Position numbers and translations under genes: made by a program | The notes under the pieces: generated by a model | Told to the model about the DNA's origin: nothing | Seen by the model: the letters and a program-made list of their open reading frames with translations, nothing else | Database searches by the model: none | Shown here: piece by piece, positions 21,945 through 28,504 of the stretch | Position numbering within the stretch: the stretch's first letter is position 1 | Layout of the letters: each line of letters starts with the position of its first letter | DNA from: a virus | IMG/VR virus record: IMGVR_UViG_3300021598_000622 | Location: 1-35,106 of that record | Strand: one strand, 5' to 3' | DNA: 35,106 nucleotides

Positions 21945-22632
21945 TCACCAAGGTAACTGTGTCAACCAGTGTCACTGTCACATCAGTATGAGCAACCTTT
22001 GGAGTTACTGGGGATGCAACTGTAACCGTTTCTTGACCACCACCGATGCCGTCATAAACTCTAGCAGACTTTTGAAATACGTCTGTTGATGAATTAACAG
22101 CAGTAGAAACGTTAGTTAGATAATCGGCATATCCTTTAGTAATACCACGAACTATCATTTCTTTAACAGCTAATGCAGTTGTGGTACAACTAGTTGCACT
22201 GCCAAGAGTTTCATGATCAGTCATTTTGGCTGCTCCACCGGAAATTCTTCCCTCGGCAATTAACTGAGCTTGAACACCAGGCAATACAAATGCATCACGA
22301 TCATATCTAACTGTGAAAGAAAGTGCAGTAGTAACATCATCTGCTACATCTAGAGTTGATGGGCCTGCTTCTGTAGCAGTAACATCTAAAATTTGGCAAT
22401 CACTGTGCTTTGACAGGTTGCTGATAATTGCTTCCCAACGTAAGTTACCTCTAGCACGACGTCTTGAATTTGCTAAAGTTGTGTTCATTGTTGCGAAAGA
22501 ATCGCCGCTATCAGGTTCAACACTACCCGAAGTCGTATTAGCGGCTGTGGAATCATAACCACTAAGATCAATAGTTACTCTATAAAAATTAGGACTTAGT
22601 TGGTTTGTGTCTTGTTGGAATCCTGAGGCCAT
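21937..22632 (-). CDS. probable phage structural protein (231 aa)
   Basis: No family firmly recognised. Composition (Thr/Ser/Val/Ala/Asp-rich, few Lys, no signal peptide) and beta-rich pattern fit a tail or head protein. Blocks: N-F-Y-R-V-T-I-D-L-S-G-Y-D near the start, R-R-R-A-R-G-N-L-R-W-E-A-I-I, and a repetitive end (VTVASPVTPKVAHTDVTVTLVD). It has the best late-promoter-like element in the window (22654-22661) and a strong AAGGAG site, supporting late, high-level expression. A tail-tube or capsid-decoration role is a guess. Confidence 0.6.
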   Translation of the reverse strand: MASGFQQDTNQLSPNFYRVTIDLSGYDSTAANTTSGSVEPDSGDSFATMNTTLANSRRRARGNLRWEAIISNLSKHSDCQILDVTATEAGPSTLDVADDVTTALSFTVRYDRDAFVLPGVQAQLIAEGRISGGAAKMTDHETLGSATSCTTTALAVKEMIVRGITKGYADYLTNVSTAVNSSTDVFQKSARVYDGIGGGQETVTVASPVTPKVAHTDVTVTLVDTVTLVNA

Positions 22633-22653
22633 AAAAATATCTCCTTAATGTTA

Positions 22654-22661
22654 TATTTATT
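22654..22661 (-). promoter_or_regulatory. T4-type late promoter element for the structural gene
   Basis: Minus strand AATAAATA (7/8 to TATAAATA), followed by AACATT, AAGGAG and the ATG at 22632. There is room for a leader of about a dozen bases. Unlike other matches it precedes a probable structural gene. It partly overlaps the stop of the upstream gene. Confidence 0.5.
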
Positions 22662-23076
22662 CATTGACCCACATCCACCTGTCGTTTGTCTTATTATAAC
22701 AGGCCGTATTTTTTAGGCGTTTTTCAGTTTCATGGGCAATTACTCTAATATATATCCTTCTGCAATAACCATTGCCTGAGGGATATGTCATAATTGGGGT
22801 AGATTCGCCGCTGGCATTTCCTCTAAACCAACGTACACTTTGCCCATTATCTGCGTACATTATCGCATGGGTTATGCTTTGGTGATAAGCTACACTTTCT
22901 TCAGTTGATAGTGTTTTAAACCATCCAAAACTAAGATCAGAAAGACGATTTATAAAATCACCACCTGAATATTCAAAAAATTTAGGATTATTAAAATCAG
23001 ATGCTAATGCATTACTGAACATTAATGATTTCCCAATTACGACCGTCAAAACAACTAATCGCACGATACGGAACAT
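22657..23076 (-). CDS. secreted protein with 17-kDa surface-antigen-like domain
   Basis: The start is set at 23076 (MFRIVRLVVLTVVIGKSLMFSNALAS), with GGAGG 6 nt upstream, giving a signal peptide cut after A-L-A-S. An in-frame start at 23088 lacks this site. The C-terminal 80 residues (IMYADNGQSVRWFRGNASGESTPIMTY..YCRRIYIRV..NTACYN..DRWMWV) follow the C-terminal pattern of rickettsial 17-kDa surface antigen-like proteins: W-x-N-x-x-S-G ... Y-C-R ... A-C ... W. Two Cys probably pair in the periplasm. It overlaps the preceding lipoprotein gene by 65 nt. Confidence 0.65.
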   Translation of the reverse strand: MFRIVRLVVLTVVIGKSLMFSNALASDFNNPKFFEYSGGDFINRLSDLSFGWFKTLSTEESVAYHQSITHAIMYADNGQSVRWFRGNASGESTPIMTYPSGNGYCRRIYIRVIAHETEKRLKNTACYNKTNDRWMWVNE

Positions 23077-23326
23077 CTTTGCCTCCAACTTTCATATAAC
23101 TAGTAAAATAACCACAATTGTCCGCCATACCTAGACGTTTTGAAGTTACACGTTCAACCTGATCATCAGTACATTTGACAGTAGTCTCACTATTAACAGT
23201 ATCACCGTTCTTAGATTTTATTGTTTGATAAGTGTGACAATACTGCGGCTTTTCGGCTGCAATTTTAGGGGCAGAACTACAGCCCGCTAAAATTACAGCG
23301 GTAGCAGCAATAATCAATAATTTCAT
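23012..23326 (-). CDS. small lipoprotein (104 aa)
   Basis: Lipoprotein signal peptide MKLLIIAATAVILAGCSS with lipobox L-A-G-C (Cys 16). The mature part has four further Cys (YCHTY, VKCTDD, DNCGYF, ISCFDG), suggesting two disulfides. It ends I-S-C-F-D-G-R-N-W-E-I-I. The start shares a base with the upstream stop. Likely expressed with the next lipoprotein from the promoter at 23837-23865. Function unknown. Confidence 0.75.
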   Translation of the reverse strand: MKLLIIAATAVILAGCSSAPKIAAEKPQYCHTYQTIKSKNGDTVNSETTVKCTDDQVERVTSKRLGMADNCGYFTSYMKVGGKDVPYRAISCFDGRNWEIINVQ

Positions 23327-23802
23327 TATTGTGCTTTCTGTTTAGCTTCGTTCATCAATTGTTCAAATGTAGACTTTTTCATTTCAAGCCGTACATAAGT
23401 GTAGTGGCGTCCATTCATCGTAAAGTGGCCTTTTTCGGTCTTGACGTGACGACGAATAGCAGTATCAGTAACTTTGTAAGAAATCAGTGTACGAGTAGTT
23501 TTCTTATCGTCTTTGATATCAATTACAGTTTCAGAGTTTACTGTACCATTAATGCGTTTTGCAAAGTTATTCATTGCAATTGCATCCATTTGCTCTTCAG
23601 CAGCCTGTGCGTATGCTGATTCACCTGCACCGCAGGCATAGACATAGTCTTCTTTCCACCAGAACCAGCCTTTGATGCCTTCTTGTGCGCAATCCTGATA
23701 CCAACTAGGTTGAGCATAAGTTTTACGTTCTGGAATATCTTTCATAGACGAACAGCCTGTAATAGCCGCTGCCATTAAGCCTACTAAAATTGCCTTTTTC
23801 AT
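23326..23802 (-). CDS. LPP20-like lipoprotein (158 aa)
   Basis: The start at 23802 (MKKAILVGLMAAAITGCSS), with AGAGG upstream, gives a lipobox I-T-G-C (Cys 17). An in-frame start at 23865 would run through the promoter. The mature protein has P-S-W-Y near residue 32, then A-C-G-A-G-E-S-A-Y-A-Q-A, a helix with M-N-N-F-A-K-R-I-N-G, and strands resembling the LPP20 lipoprotein fold found in outer membranes. It is the first of three exported proteins in a row, which suggests envelope modification or superinfection exclusion. Confidence 0.7.
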   Translation of the reverse strand: MKKAILVGLMAAAITGCSSMKDIPERKTYAQPSWYQDCAQEGIKGWFWWKEDYVYACGAGESAYAQAAEEQMDAIAMNNFAKRINGTVNSETVIDIKDDKKTTRTLISYKVTDTAIRRHVKTEKGHFTMNGRHYTYVRLEMKKSTFEQLMNEAKQKAQ

Positions 23803-23836
23803 AATGCCTCTTTCTGTGTGTGTTAAGACAGTTACT

Positions 23837-23865
23837 AATATAACACCGCAGTCGACCAAAGTCAA
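23837..23865 (-). promoter_or_regulatory. sigma70-type promoter of the lipoprotein operon
   Basis: Minus strand TTGACT, 17-nt spacer, TATATT, ending 34 nt before the ATG at 23802. Near-consensus boxes and optimal spacing, in the gap between two genes. Confidence 0.75.
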
Positions 23866-23883
23866 CTACGGTGATTACCAAAA

Positions 23884-24195
23884 TTACTTAAAGAAAATCA
23901 GTGACATGAATACAGCTTGAAGAATAAAACCAAATCCAATTGTTGCTACATTGAGCATGTCTTTGATTAACACGGCTCTAAAGAACAACAAGGTTAGTCC
24001 ACCCCAAACCATTAGAATGATATCAACGCCAGGTAGCTTGTCAGTTAATCCCATCATAACTGCAAGAAACGTTGGCAAGGTTGATGCATGAATCACAATA
24101 GTAGCTAACCAACCCAAAGCTTCGCTACTGATGTGACTTAATTTGGTAGATAAAAATTCTCTGCATTTATTAAACAACAACTCAAACTTTTCCAT
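23884..24195 (-). CDS. three-pass membrane protein, holin candidate (103 aa)
   Basis: Three hydrophobic segments (WLATIVIHASTLPTFLAVMMG, IILMVWGGLTLLFFRAVLI, VATIGFGFILQAVFMSLIFF) follow a charged N-terminus. Its size and three membrane segments fit a class I holin, and it starts 9 nt after the stop of the SleB-type cell-wall hydrolase gene. That pairing is typical of lysis cassettes. No family signature was recognised, so holin is inferred from context. Confidence 0.55.
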   Translation of the reverse strand: MEKFELLFNKCREFLSTKLSHISSEALGWLATIVIHASTLPTFLAVMMGLTDKLPGVDIILMVWGGLTLLFFRAVLIKDMLNVATIGFGFILQAVFMSLIFFK

Positions 24196-24204
24196 TCTTA
24201 ATCC

Positions 24205-24744
24205 TTATTTGTAAAATATATGACGACCAATTTTGCCAATCTTTTCTCTACCCCATTGAGGGTTCACGTAATCAGCATGATAATACATGGCTTCTTTCAT
24301 AACGTCAAGTCTAAAGTTTTCTAACAATACTTTTTTAGCAACACGATATGATTCGTCGTACATTTCTTTGCTACGAATTGGTTTGCTTTTACCGTGACCT
24401 TCGCAGTACCAACTAAATTGGCAAACTACTTTTTCATAGAAAACATTCTTTTGGTATATAACACCGCAAATATCATTTGGGAATTTGCCGCTGGATGCAC
24501 GGTTCATTGTAACCTGTGCTACCGCAACTTTACCCTCAAATGGTTCGCTGGCCGCTTCGTGATAGATATTTCTAGCCAAGCAATCTAACTGACGCTCACG
24601 TTCACGAATTGTGACAACATCAGAATAAGAAACTCCTGCTGTCTGTTTTAATTGATTTAGTTTTACGGCTGTAACAGCTTTAATAGACATTACTGTTAGT
24701 ACTAACCCAATAATCAAAATTATAGGTTTTATTACTTTTTCCAT
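24205..24744 (-). CDS. SleB/CwlJ-type cell-wall hydrolase (endolysin candidate)
   Basis: A 179-aa protein. N-terminal signal-anchor (IKPIILIIGLVLTVMSIKAV) followed by the hydrolase domain: C-L-A-R-N-I-Y-H-E-A-A-S-E-P-F-E-G-K-V-A-V-A-Q-V-x-x-N-R, F-P-N-D-I-C-G-V-I-Y, C-Q-F-S-W-Y-C-E-G, and a final A-M-Y-Y-H-A-D-Y-V-N-P-x-W. The Glu in Y-H-E-A is the expected catalytic residue. It cleaves peptidoglycan glycan strands. The signal-anchor points to export with or without a holin. AAGGAG precedes the ATG. The 280 nt upstream hold inverted repeats and two mini-ORFs. Confidence 0.85.
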   Translation of the reverse strand: MEKVIKPIILIIGLVLTVMSIKAVTAVKLNQLKQTAGVSYSDVVTIRERERQLDCLARNIYHEAASEPFEGKVAVAQVTMNRASSGKFPNDICGVIYQKNVFYEKVVCQFSWYCEGHGKSKPIRSKEMYDESYRVAKKVLLENFRLDVMKEAMYYHADYVNPQWGREKIGKIGRHIFYK

Positions 24745-24783
24745 TTTGTATCTCCTTTCATTTGGTGTAATACGAACTTCATA

Positions 24784-24873
24784 TTACATTACATTAAGGG
24801 AGTAAACTTCACGAGGCTCTAAATGAAGAACCCTGGGTTCGTGTAGTTGTCTCCATTGGACGCACAATCTCAT
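24784..24873 (-). CDS. possible mini-ORF (29 aa), coupled
   Basis: The ATG overlaps the stop of the 23-aa ORF upstream (ATGA). The peptide MRLCVQWRQLHEPRVLHLEP followed by REVYSLNVM has a protein-like composition (Trp, His, Arg, Glu). The region also forms several inverted repeats, so it may instead be a structured leader of the hydrolase gene. No independent ribosome site. Low confidence. Confidence 0.3.
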   Translation of the reverse strand: MRLCVQWRQLHEPRVLHLEPREVYSLNVM

Positions 24874-24941
24874 AACTTGTGTGCCTTTGGAGCCTTGACC
24901 GCCCGAATCTCACGGGGCGGAACCGTTTCAGCTTTTGACAT
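24870..24941 (-). CDS. possible mini-ORF (23 aa)
   Basis: ATG at 24941 opening a short basic peptide that starts MSKAETVPPREIRAVK and ends in HKL, with its TGA overlapping the next mini-ORF start. Inside it the DNA forms a CCGCCC/GGGCGG inverted repeat with a 10-nt loop. Upstream is a TATATAAAAATA stretch that could be a promoter. No convincing ribosome site; leader peptide or chance ORF. Confidence 0.3.
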   Translation of the reverse strand: MSKAETVPPREIRAVKAPKAHKL

Positions 24942-25024
24942 ACTTTGGTTCTACTATCTTAGTTTCTTTGCGAAACGTATTTTTATATAGCATATATCAC
25001 TCATTTTGGTACTAAAATGTGGTA

Positions 25025-25396
25025 TTATCGCCTCATTTTGGCAATTTCTACAGCTTCTTCGTCTGAAAAAATTGGAACAGCATTACTTTTATGCATAGTG
25101 CCAATACCTTTAACTTTTGTACCAGTATAAACTTTCTGCTCTGGTTTAGTACAAGGTCCAGCAGTAAAAGGAAGACTAGGAATCTTTGGAGTCTCTCTTA
25201 TAGGTGCTGATTTGGCCTTTAATGGTTCAAATTTTTTCTGTTTACTAGTTTTTGGCACATCATACTTTTCTAACAACGACTGCCAAGAATCTTGTAACTC
25301 GCGAGACTTACGTGCTTCTTCAGCATTACGAAATTTACGTTTGCTTTTTTTCTTGCCTGTGGTACTGAGCCACGGACCTTCCAAATGCATACTCAA
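25025..25396 (-). CDS. conserved T4-like phage hypothetical protein (123 aa)
   Basis: Function unknown but the pattern recurs in aquatic T4-like phages: N-terminal M-S-M-H-L-E-G-P-W-L-S-T-T-G-K-K-K, a basic helical middle, then V-Y-T-G-T-K-V-K-G-I-G-T-M-H-K-S-N-A-V-P-I-F-S-D-E-E-A-V-E-I-A-K-M-R-R at the end. Strongly basic, no signal peptide, so possibly nucleic-acid associated. Preceded by GGAG and by its own promoter at 25429-25456. Confidence 0.8.
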   Translation of the reverse strand: MSMHLEGPWLSTTGKKKSKRKFRNAEEARKSRELQDSWQSLLEKYDVPKTSKQKKFEPLKAKSAPIRETPKIPSLPFTAGPCTKPEQKVYTGTKVKGIGTMHKSNAVPIFSDEEAVEIAKMRR

Positions 25397-25428
25397 AGTA
25401 TATCTCCAAAATTAGTTACTGAGCATAT

Positions 25429-25456
25429 AGTATAACATATTTGCAATAAAAGTCAA
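25429..25456 (-). promoter_or_regulatory. sigma70-type promoter
   Basis: Minus strand TTGACT, 16-nt spacer, TATACT, ending 32 nt before the ATG at 25396. It starts directly after the terminator at 25458-25482, so it insulates a new transcript from pqqA. Confidence 0.75.
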
Positions 25457-25457
25457 G

Positions 25458-25482
25458 AAAAAACCCGCCGGAGCGGGTTTTG
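25458..25482 (-). terminator. rho-independent terminator after pqqA
   Basis: AAAACCCGC, 4-nt loop, GCGGGTTTT plus TT on the minus strand: a GC-rich stem with a U run, about 18 nt after the pqqA stop. The A/T-symmetric ends could let it act on both strands. Confidence 0.85.
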
Positions 25483-25499
25483 ATTTTTGATACTATGTA

Positions 25500-25571
25500 T
25501 TAGCGATTAGCGATGTACATAGTGATCTCAAAACCATAACGCATCTCGGTTGCTTCTGGCTTGGTCCACAT
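25500..25571 (-). CDS. pqqA: PqqA, precursor peptide of the cofactor PQQ
   Basis: A 23-residue peptide beginning M-W-T-K-P and ending I-A-N-R, the same length and ends as short PqqA such as that of Klebsiella. The core G-F-E-I-T-M-Y carries Glu 15 and Tyr 19, the two residues that PqqE cross-links to build pyrroloquinoline quinone. AAGGAG lies 7 nt before the ATG, and a terminator follows, so it is a monocistronic unit. No pqqB-E is present; the phage peptide would feed host enzymes. PQQ serves methanol and glucose dehydrogenases, which points to a methylotroph-like host. Very small, but the match is position by position. Confidence 0.9.
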   Translation of the reverse strand: MWTKPEATEMRYGFEITMYIANR

Positions 25572-25634
25572 AATGCTTCTCCTTTTTAACAACAATAAAA
25601 ACATACTATTGCAACAGTATGTATCTGCATTATA
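25572..25634 (-). promoter_or_regulatory. pqqA promoter and 5' hairpin leader
   Basis: TATAAT at 25629-25634 with no recognisable -35. A start 7 nt downstream would fall exactly at a 7-bp stem (ACATACT/AGTATGT, 25601-25622, 8-nt loop). The stem is followed by TTTTTATTG and then AAAAAGGAG and the ATG. The hairpin plus U run looks like a weak attenuator or a 5' stabilising structure. Confidence 0.5.
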
Positions 25635-25679
25635 TGATAAAAACTACCAGAAAACCATAGTGAAATTCATTAAAATAGG

Positions 25680-25859
25680 CTAATTGATCTGTTTACCCCA
25701 CTCAATTTTTAGCCAAAATCGTTCATGTATGTAGTGGGCAACAGTCATAAAAATATTAATAACGATAGCTCCTGCCAATCCTGTCCATGCCGCAGTTATA
25801 AGAGTTGCGGTAATTCTCCATGTAATTGCTCGTGTTAGTGTTCGTTTGTGTGTTTCCAT
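25680..25859 (-). CDS. DUF2061-type small membrane protein (59 aa)
   Basis: METHKRTLTRAITWRITAT at the start, one central hydrophobic stretch (LITAAWTGLAGAIVINIFMTVAHY), then Y-I-H-E-R-F-W-L-K-I-E-W-G. This is the pattern of DUF2061 membrane proteins (basic N-terminus with W-R, ending in H-E-R-x-W-x-x-I-x-W-G). Function of the family is not established. No good ribosome site; it starts just after the porin terminator, so its expression may depend on read-through. Confidence 0.7.
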   Translation of the reverse strand: METHKRTLTRAITWRITATLITAAWTGLAGAIVINIFMTVAHYIHERFWLKIEWGKQIN

Positions 25860-25867
25860 TTAGTGTG

Positions 25868-25895
25868 TCCAAAAAAAAGCCCCATTAGATGGGGC
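25868..25895 (-). terminator. rho-independent terminator after the porin gene
   Basis: GCCCC, 6-nt loop, GGGGC and eight T on the minus strand, 23 nt after the porin stop. Clear intrinsic terminator. Confidence 0.9.
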
Positions 25896-25917
25896 ATTAT
25901 AAATGCCAAGTTATTTA

Positions 25918-27330
25918 TTAAAAACTTAGTTGGCTTCTAAACATAACAGCACGTTCGCCGTTTACACGACTACCTGAACTGCCTACTAGACTATCAAATT
26001 TTGTGTCTACATAATTTAACATAAAACGTAGGTTGTCTGTGCAGAACCAGGTAACACCATATGTCATAGCAGTAGCACGATTTGATTTGCCGGTAGCTAC
26101 AGTAATGTCACTGGCATCAAACTCACTCATACGTACACCAACTTGCCATGCACCACGACCACCTTTGTCCAAAGGATTAGCAGGTTTGATCCAACCAAAT
26201 GCGCCATCTTTATATGAGTGTGACTCACCTGTTAGATTATACACAGCTTGCACATAGTATCCATTTATTTTCTGATCGTTACCTGTTGCAGGATCATAAT
26301 TAAATTGAAAATGTTCGCCTTGCACCTTAAATGCATTATAAGCAAATGCAGCTTCGAGGCCTTGACGTGTTCTTGTAGTTGCACCGCTAAGAGCAGATCC
26401 TGTAAACCATCCTGATTGCATACGTGATTCTGTTCTACCACTTGCTGGAGCTACACCGCTTTTGATTTCACCTGTACTATAAGCGGCACCTAAATGTGCT
26501 GTATATGCTTTGCTTCCGGTTAGTTCAGCGATGTTTGTAGTTACACGACTAATGTAGTCAAAGCCATCAAACTCGGCACTCTTATTGCTCTTACCTCTGC
26601 TTAATGCTAGAGCGTATGTTAAGCCAGGCTTAGGAATACCATGTAACATAAATCCAGTTTCTTTAGCAGGTATAAACTCTGTATCATTTTGACCAATTAA
26701 ACTGCGTTCCATAAAGTCAAGATTGTTTGAACTTGTTAACTGCTCAAGACTGAATGGCATCTTGAATAAACCAAATTGAAACTGTGCTTCTGGATTTGCA
26801 GCATAGTTGACCCACATTTCATCTGCTGTACTCGATGTTGAACTAAAACCATCACTGGCACCAAAGTTTGCTAATAATTGATATTTGAAATCTTTGGCAA
26901 ACTGACCTCTTACTCCAAATCTGGCTCGTCGTGCTTCAGCAGTATTCTGGTACGAATCTGTGGTTTGACCTGTACCGTAATCCGGGGAGTACTGACGATA
27001 GTCCATATGTAGTCGACCTGTAAGCTGGACGGTGTTGCCGCCATCTTTGCTTTTGAGTCCAATTCCGTTTTCTGTGACTGATCCGTCATTAACTCTGGCC
27101 TGTCTGTATTTGACTGAGTCGCTGACATCTCTGTCAATTCTCTGTTCAATAAACTTTTTGTTTTCTTCTTTTTCTTCATATTCTTTAAGTTTAATATCAT
27201 ATTCTTTCTGTGTAAGAATATTTTTATTTTTTAGAATTTCAAGTGTGTCTTTGTATTCGTCTGCGTGTGCAGGTGCAGGTATAAATGCTGTCACAGATGA
27301 CGCCAGCATTACCTTAAGTAATGTTTTCAT
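25918..27330 (-). CDS. OprP/OprO-type phosphate-selective porin
   Basis: A 470-aa outer-membrane porin. Signal peptide MKTLLKVMLASSVTAFIPAPAHADEY; an N-terminal coiled-coil segment (about 28-70) typical of OprO/OprP; then a beta-barrel: G-R-L-H-M-D-Y-R-Q-Y near residue 105, R-R-A-R-F-G-V-R-G, F-G-L-F-K-M-P-F-S-L-E-Q-L-T-S, and N-G-E-R-A-V-M-F-R-S-Q-L-S-F ending in the Phe required for barrel insertion. OprP/O channels take up phosphate or polyphosphate. It lies directly downstream of pstS, consistent with a phosphate module. AAGGA precedes the ATG. A full host-type porin is rare on a phage; it could also be a receptor decoy. Confidence 0.9.
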   Translation of the reverse strand: MKTLLKVMLASSVTAFIPAPAHADEYKDTLEILKNKNILTQKEYDIKLKEYEEKEENKKFIEQRIDRDVSDSVKYRQARVNDGSVTENGIGLKSKDGGNTVQLTGRLHMDYRQYSPDYGTGQTTDSYQNTAEARRARFGVRGQFAKDFKYQLLANFGASDGFSSTSSTADEMWVNYAANPEAQFQFGLFKMPFSLEQLTSSNNLDFMERSLIGQNDTEFIPAKETGFMLHGIPKPGLTYALALSRGKSNKSAEFDGFDYISRVTTNIAELTGSKAYTAHLGAAYSTGEIKSGVAPASGRTESRMQSGWFTGSALSGATTRTRQGLEAAFAYNAFKVQGEHFQFNYDPATGNDQKINGYYVQAVYNLTGESHSYKDGAFGWIKPANPLDKGGRGAWQVGVRMSEFDASDITVATGKSNRATAMTYGVTWFCTDNLRFMLNYVDTKFDSLVGSSGSRVNGERAVMFRSQLSF

Positions 27331-27352
27331 TTTAAATCCTTATAAAATAGAT

Positions 27353-27372
27353 CCGCCAGTGATCACTGGCGG
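27353..27372. promoter_or_regulatory. 20-bp perfect palindrome between pstS and the porin gene
   Basis: CCGCCAGTGATCACTGGCGG, strictly palindromic, centred on GATC. As RNA it folds into an 8-bp stem with a GATC loop, 10 nt after the pstS stop and 22 nt before the porin ATG, without a U run. It could protect the pstS message, attenuate the porin, or be an operator. Confidence 0.65.
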
Positions 27373-27382
27373 TGGGTACTGC

Positions 27383-28408
27383 TTACTTCCAAATAGCGTT
27401 GCTATCCTTATCTTTTAACTGAGTCTTCCAATGATTCTGTACTAATGTAATAACAGATTGTGGAAGATGTACATATTCTAAATCTGTAGCCATCTGCCCG
27501 CCGTTCTTGTAACTCCAATCAAAGAACTTAAGAACTGCACGACCTGTTAGTGCATCCTCTTGTTGCTTATGCATGAGAATGAAACTGGCACCTGTAATAG
27601 GCCAAGCGTCCTTGCCTTTTTGGTCTGTTAGCAATAGATAGAACCCTGGAGCATTTGCCCAGTCTGCACCTGCTGCCGCTGCCTTGAATGTATCATCGCT
27701 AGGCTGTACAAAGTTGCCATCACGATTTTTGACTTGTGCGTGTGGAATCTTGTTGCGTTTAGCATAGGCATATTCTACATAACCAATACTATTTTTTAGT
27801 TGTTGGACCACAGCACTTACACCTTCATTGCCCTTACCACCTACACCCATTGGCCATTTGACTGCGGTGCCGTCTTTGACTTTATCTGCCCATTCTTTAT
27901 TAGTCTTGCTTAACCAGTTAGTCCATATAAAGGTTGTACCTGAACCATCACTGCGGTGAACCACAGAGATATTTGCATTAGGTAATTTTAATCCTGGATT
28001 GATTGCTGTGATGCTGGGATGATCCCACTTGACGATCTTACCCATATAGATGTCAGCAATAATGTCTGAGGTAAGTTTAAGTTGTCCTGCACCAATACCA
28101 TCAATGTTTACAATCGGCACAACTCCGCCAATGATTGCAGGGAATTGCATTAGACCGTCTTTGTCTAATTCGTCTTGTTTTAGTGGCATGTCACTGGCGC
28201 CAAAATCTACAATCTTAGCTTTGATTTGACGGATGCCGCCGCCTGAACCAATTGATTGATAGTTGAGTCCGATGCCTGTTGCTGCTTTATATGCTTCGGC
28301 CCATTTTGAATAGATAGGATAAGGAAATGTTGCCCCTGCTCCTGTTAGATCCGCTGCATGTGCTGAAACGGTCAATGCCGCCAGTAGTGTCAGTATGATT
28401 TTTTTCAC
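27383..28408 (-). CDS. pstS: PstS, periplasmic phosphate-binding protein
   Basis: GTG start at 28408 with AAGGAG 6 nt upstream; 341 aa. Signal peptide ends S-A-H-A. Phosphate-binding loops are intact: G-A-G-A-T-F-P-Y-P-I-Y, G-S-G-G-G-I, G-A-S-D-M-P-L and R-S-D-G-S-G-T-T-F. It binds phosphate in the periplasm and hands it to the host PstCAB transporter, which is not encoded here. Phage pstS is known from cyanophages and other aquatic phages. Upstream are a PhoB-box-like sequence and a strong hairpin. Confidence 0.95.
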   Translation of the reverse strand: MKKIILTLLAALTVSAHAADLTGAGATFPYPIYSKWAEAYKAATGIGLNYQSIGSGGGIRQIKAKIVDFGASDMPLKQDELDKDGLMQFPAIIGGVVPIVNIDGIGAGQLKLTSDIIADIYMGKIVKWDHPSITAINPGLKLPNANISVVHRSDGSGTTFIWTNWLSKTNKEWADKVKDGTAVKWPMGVGGKGNEGVSAVVQQLKNSIGYVEYAYAKRNKIPHAQVKNRDGNFVQPSDDTFKAAAAGADWANAPGFYLLLTDQKGKDAWPITGASFILMHKQQEDALTGRAVLKFFDWSYKNGGQMATDLEYVHLPQSVITLVQNHWKTQLKDKDSNAIWK

Positions 28409-28439
28409 TGTAATCTCCTTGTGTGAGTGAATAAAAAGA

Positions 28440-28464
28440 AAGGTACAACACTATGTTGTACCTT
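28440..28464 (-). terminator. hairpin with U-rich tail between ahpD and pstS
   Basis: AAGGTACAACA, 3-nt loop, and its exact complement, followed on the minus strand by TTCTTTTTATT. It fits an intrinsic terminator for the ahpC-ahpD transcript. It also lies in the leader of any transcript that starts at the PhoB-box-like site, where it would act as an attenuator or 5' stabiliser. Confidence 0.7.
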
Positions 28465-28483
28465 CTTATTTAAGAGACCTAAG

Positions 28484-28501
28484 ATTACAGTTCTGTTACG
28501 G
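28484..28501 (-). promoter_or_regulatory. PhoB-box-like sequence upstream of pstS
   Basis: CCGTAAC-AGAA-CTGTAAT: the 7-4-7 layout of a PhoB box. I count 12 of 18 positions to CTGTCAT-AAAT-CTGTCAT, the second half matching 6 of 7. A -10-like TTAAAT follows about 10 nt downstream. It lies next to the ahpD stop. The match is imperfect and a hairpin intervenes before the gene. Confidence 0.35.
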
Positions 28502-28504
28502 CGA

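Noticed and set aside
24870-24900. Programmed +1 frameshift joining the mini-ORFs at AAG-TTA-TGA
   Set aside because: The ATGA overlap gives a simpler explanation (coupled ORFs). The alternative frame has no support beyond being open.
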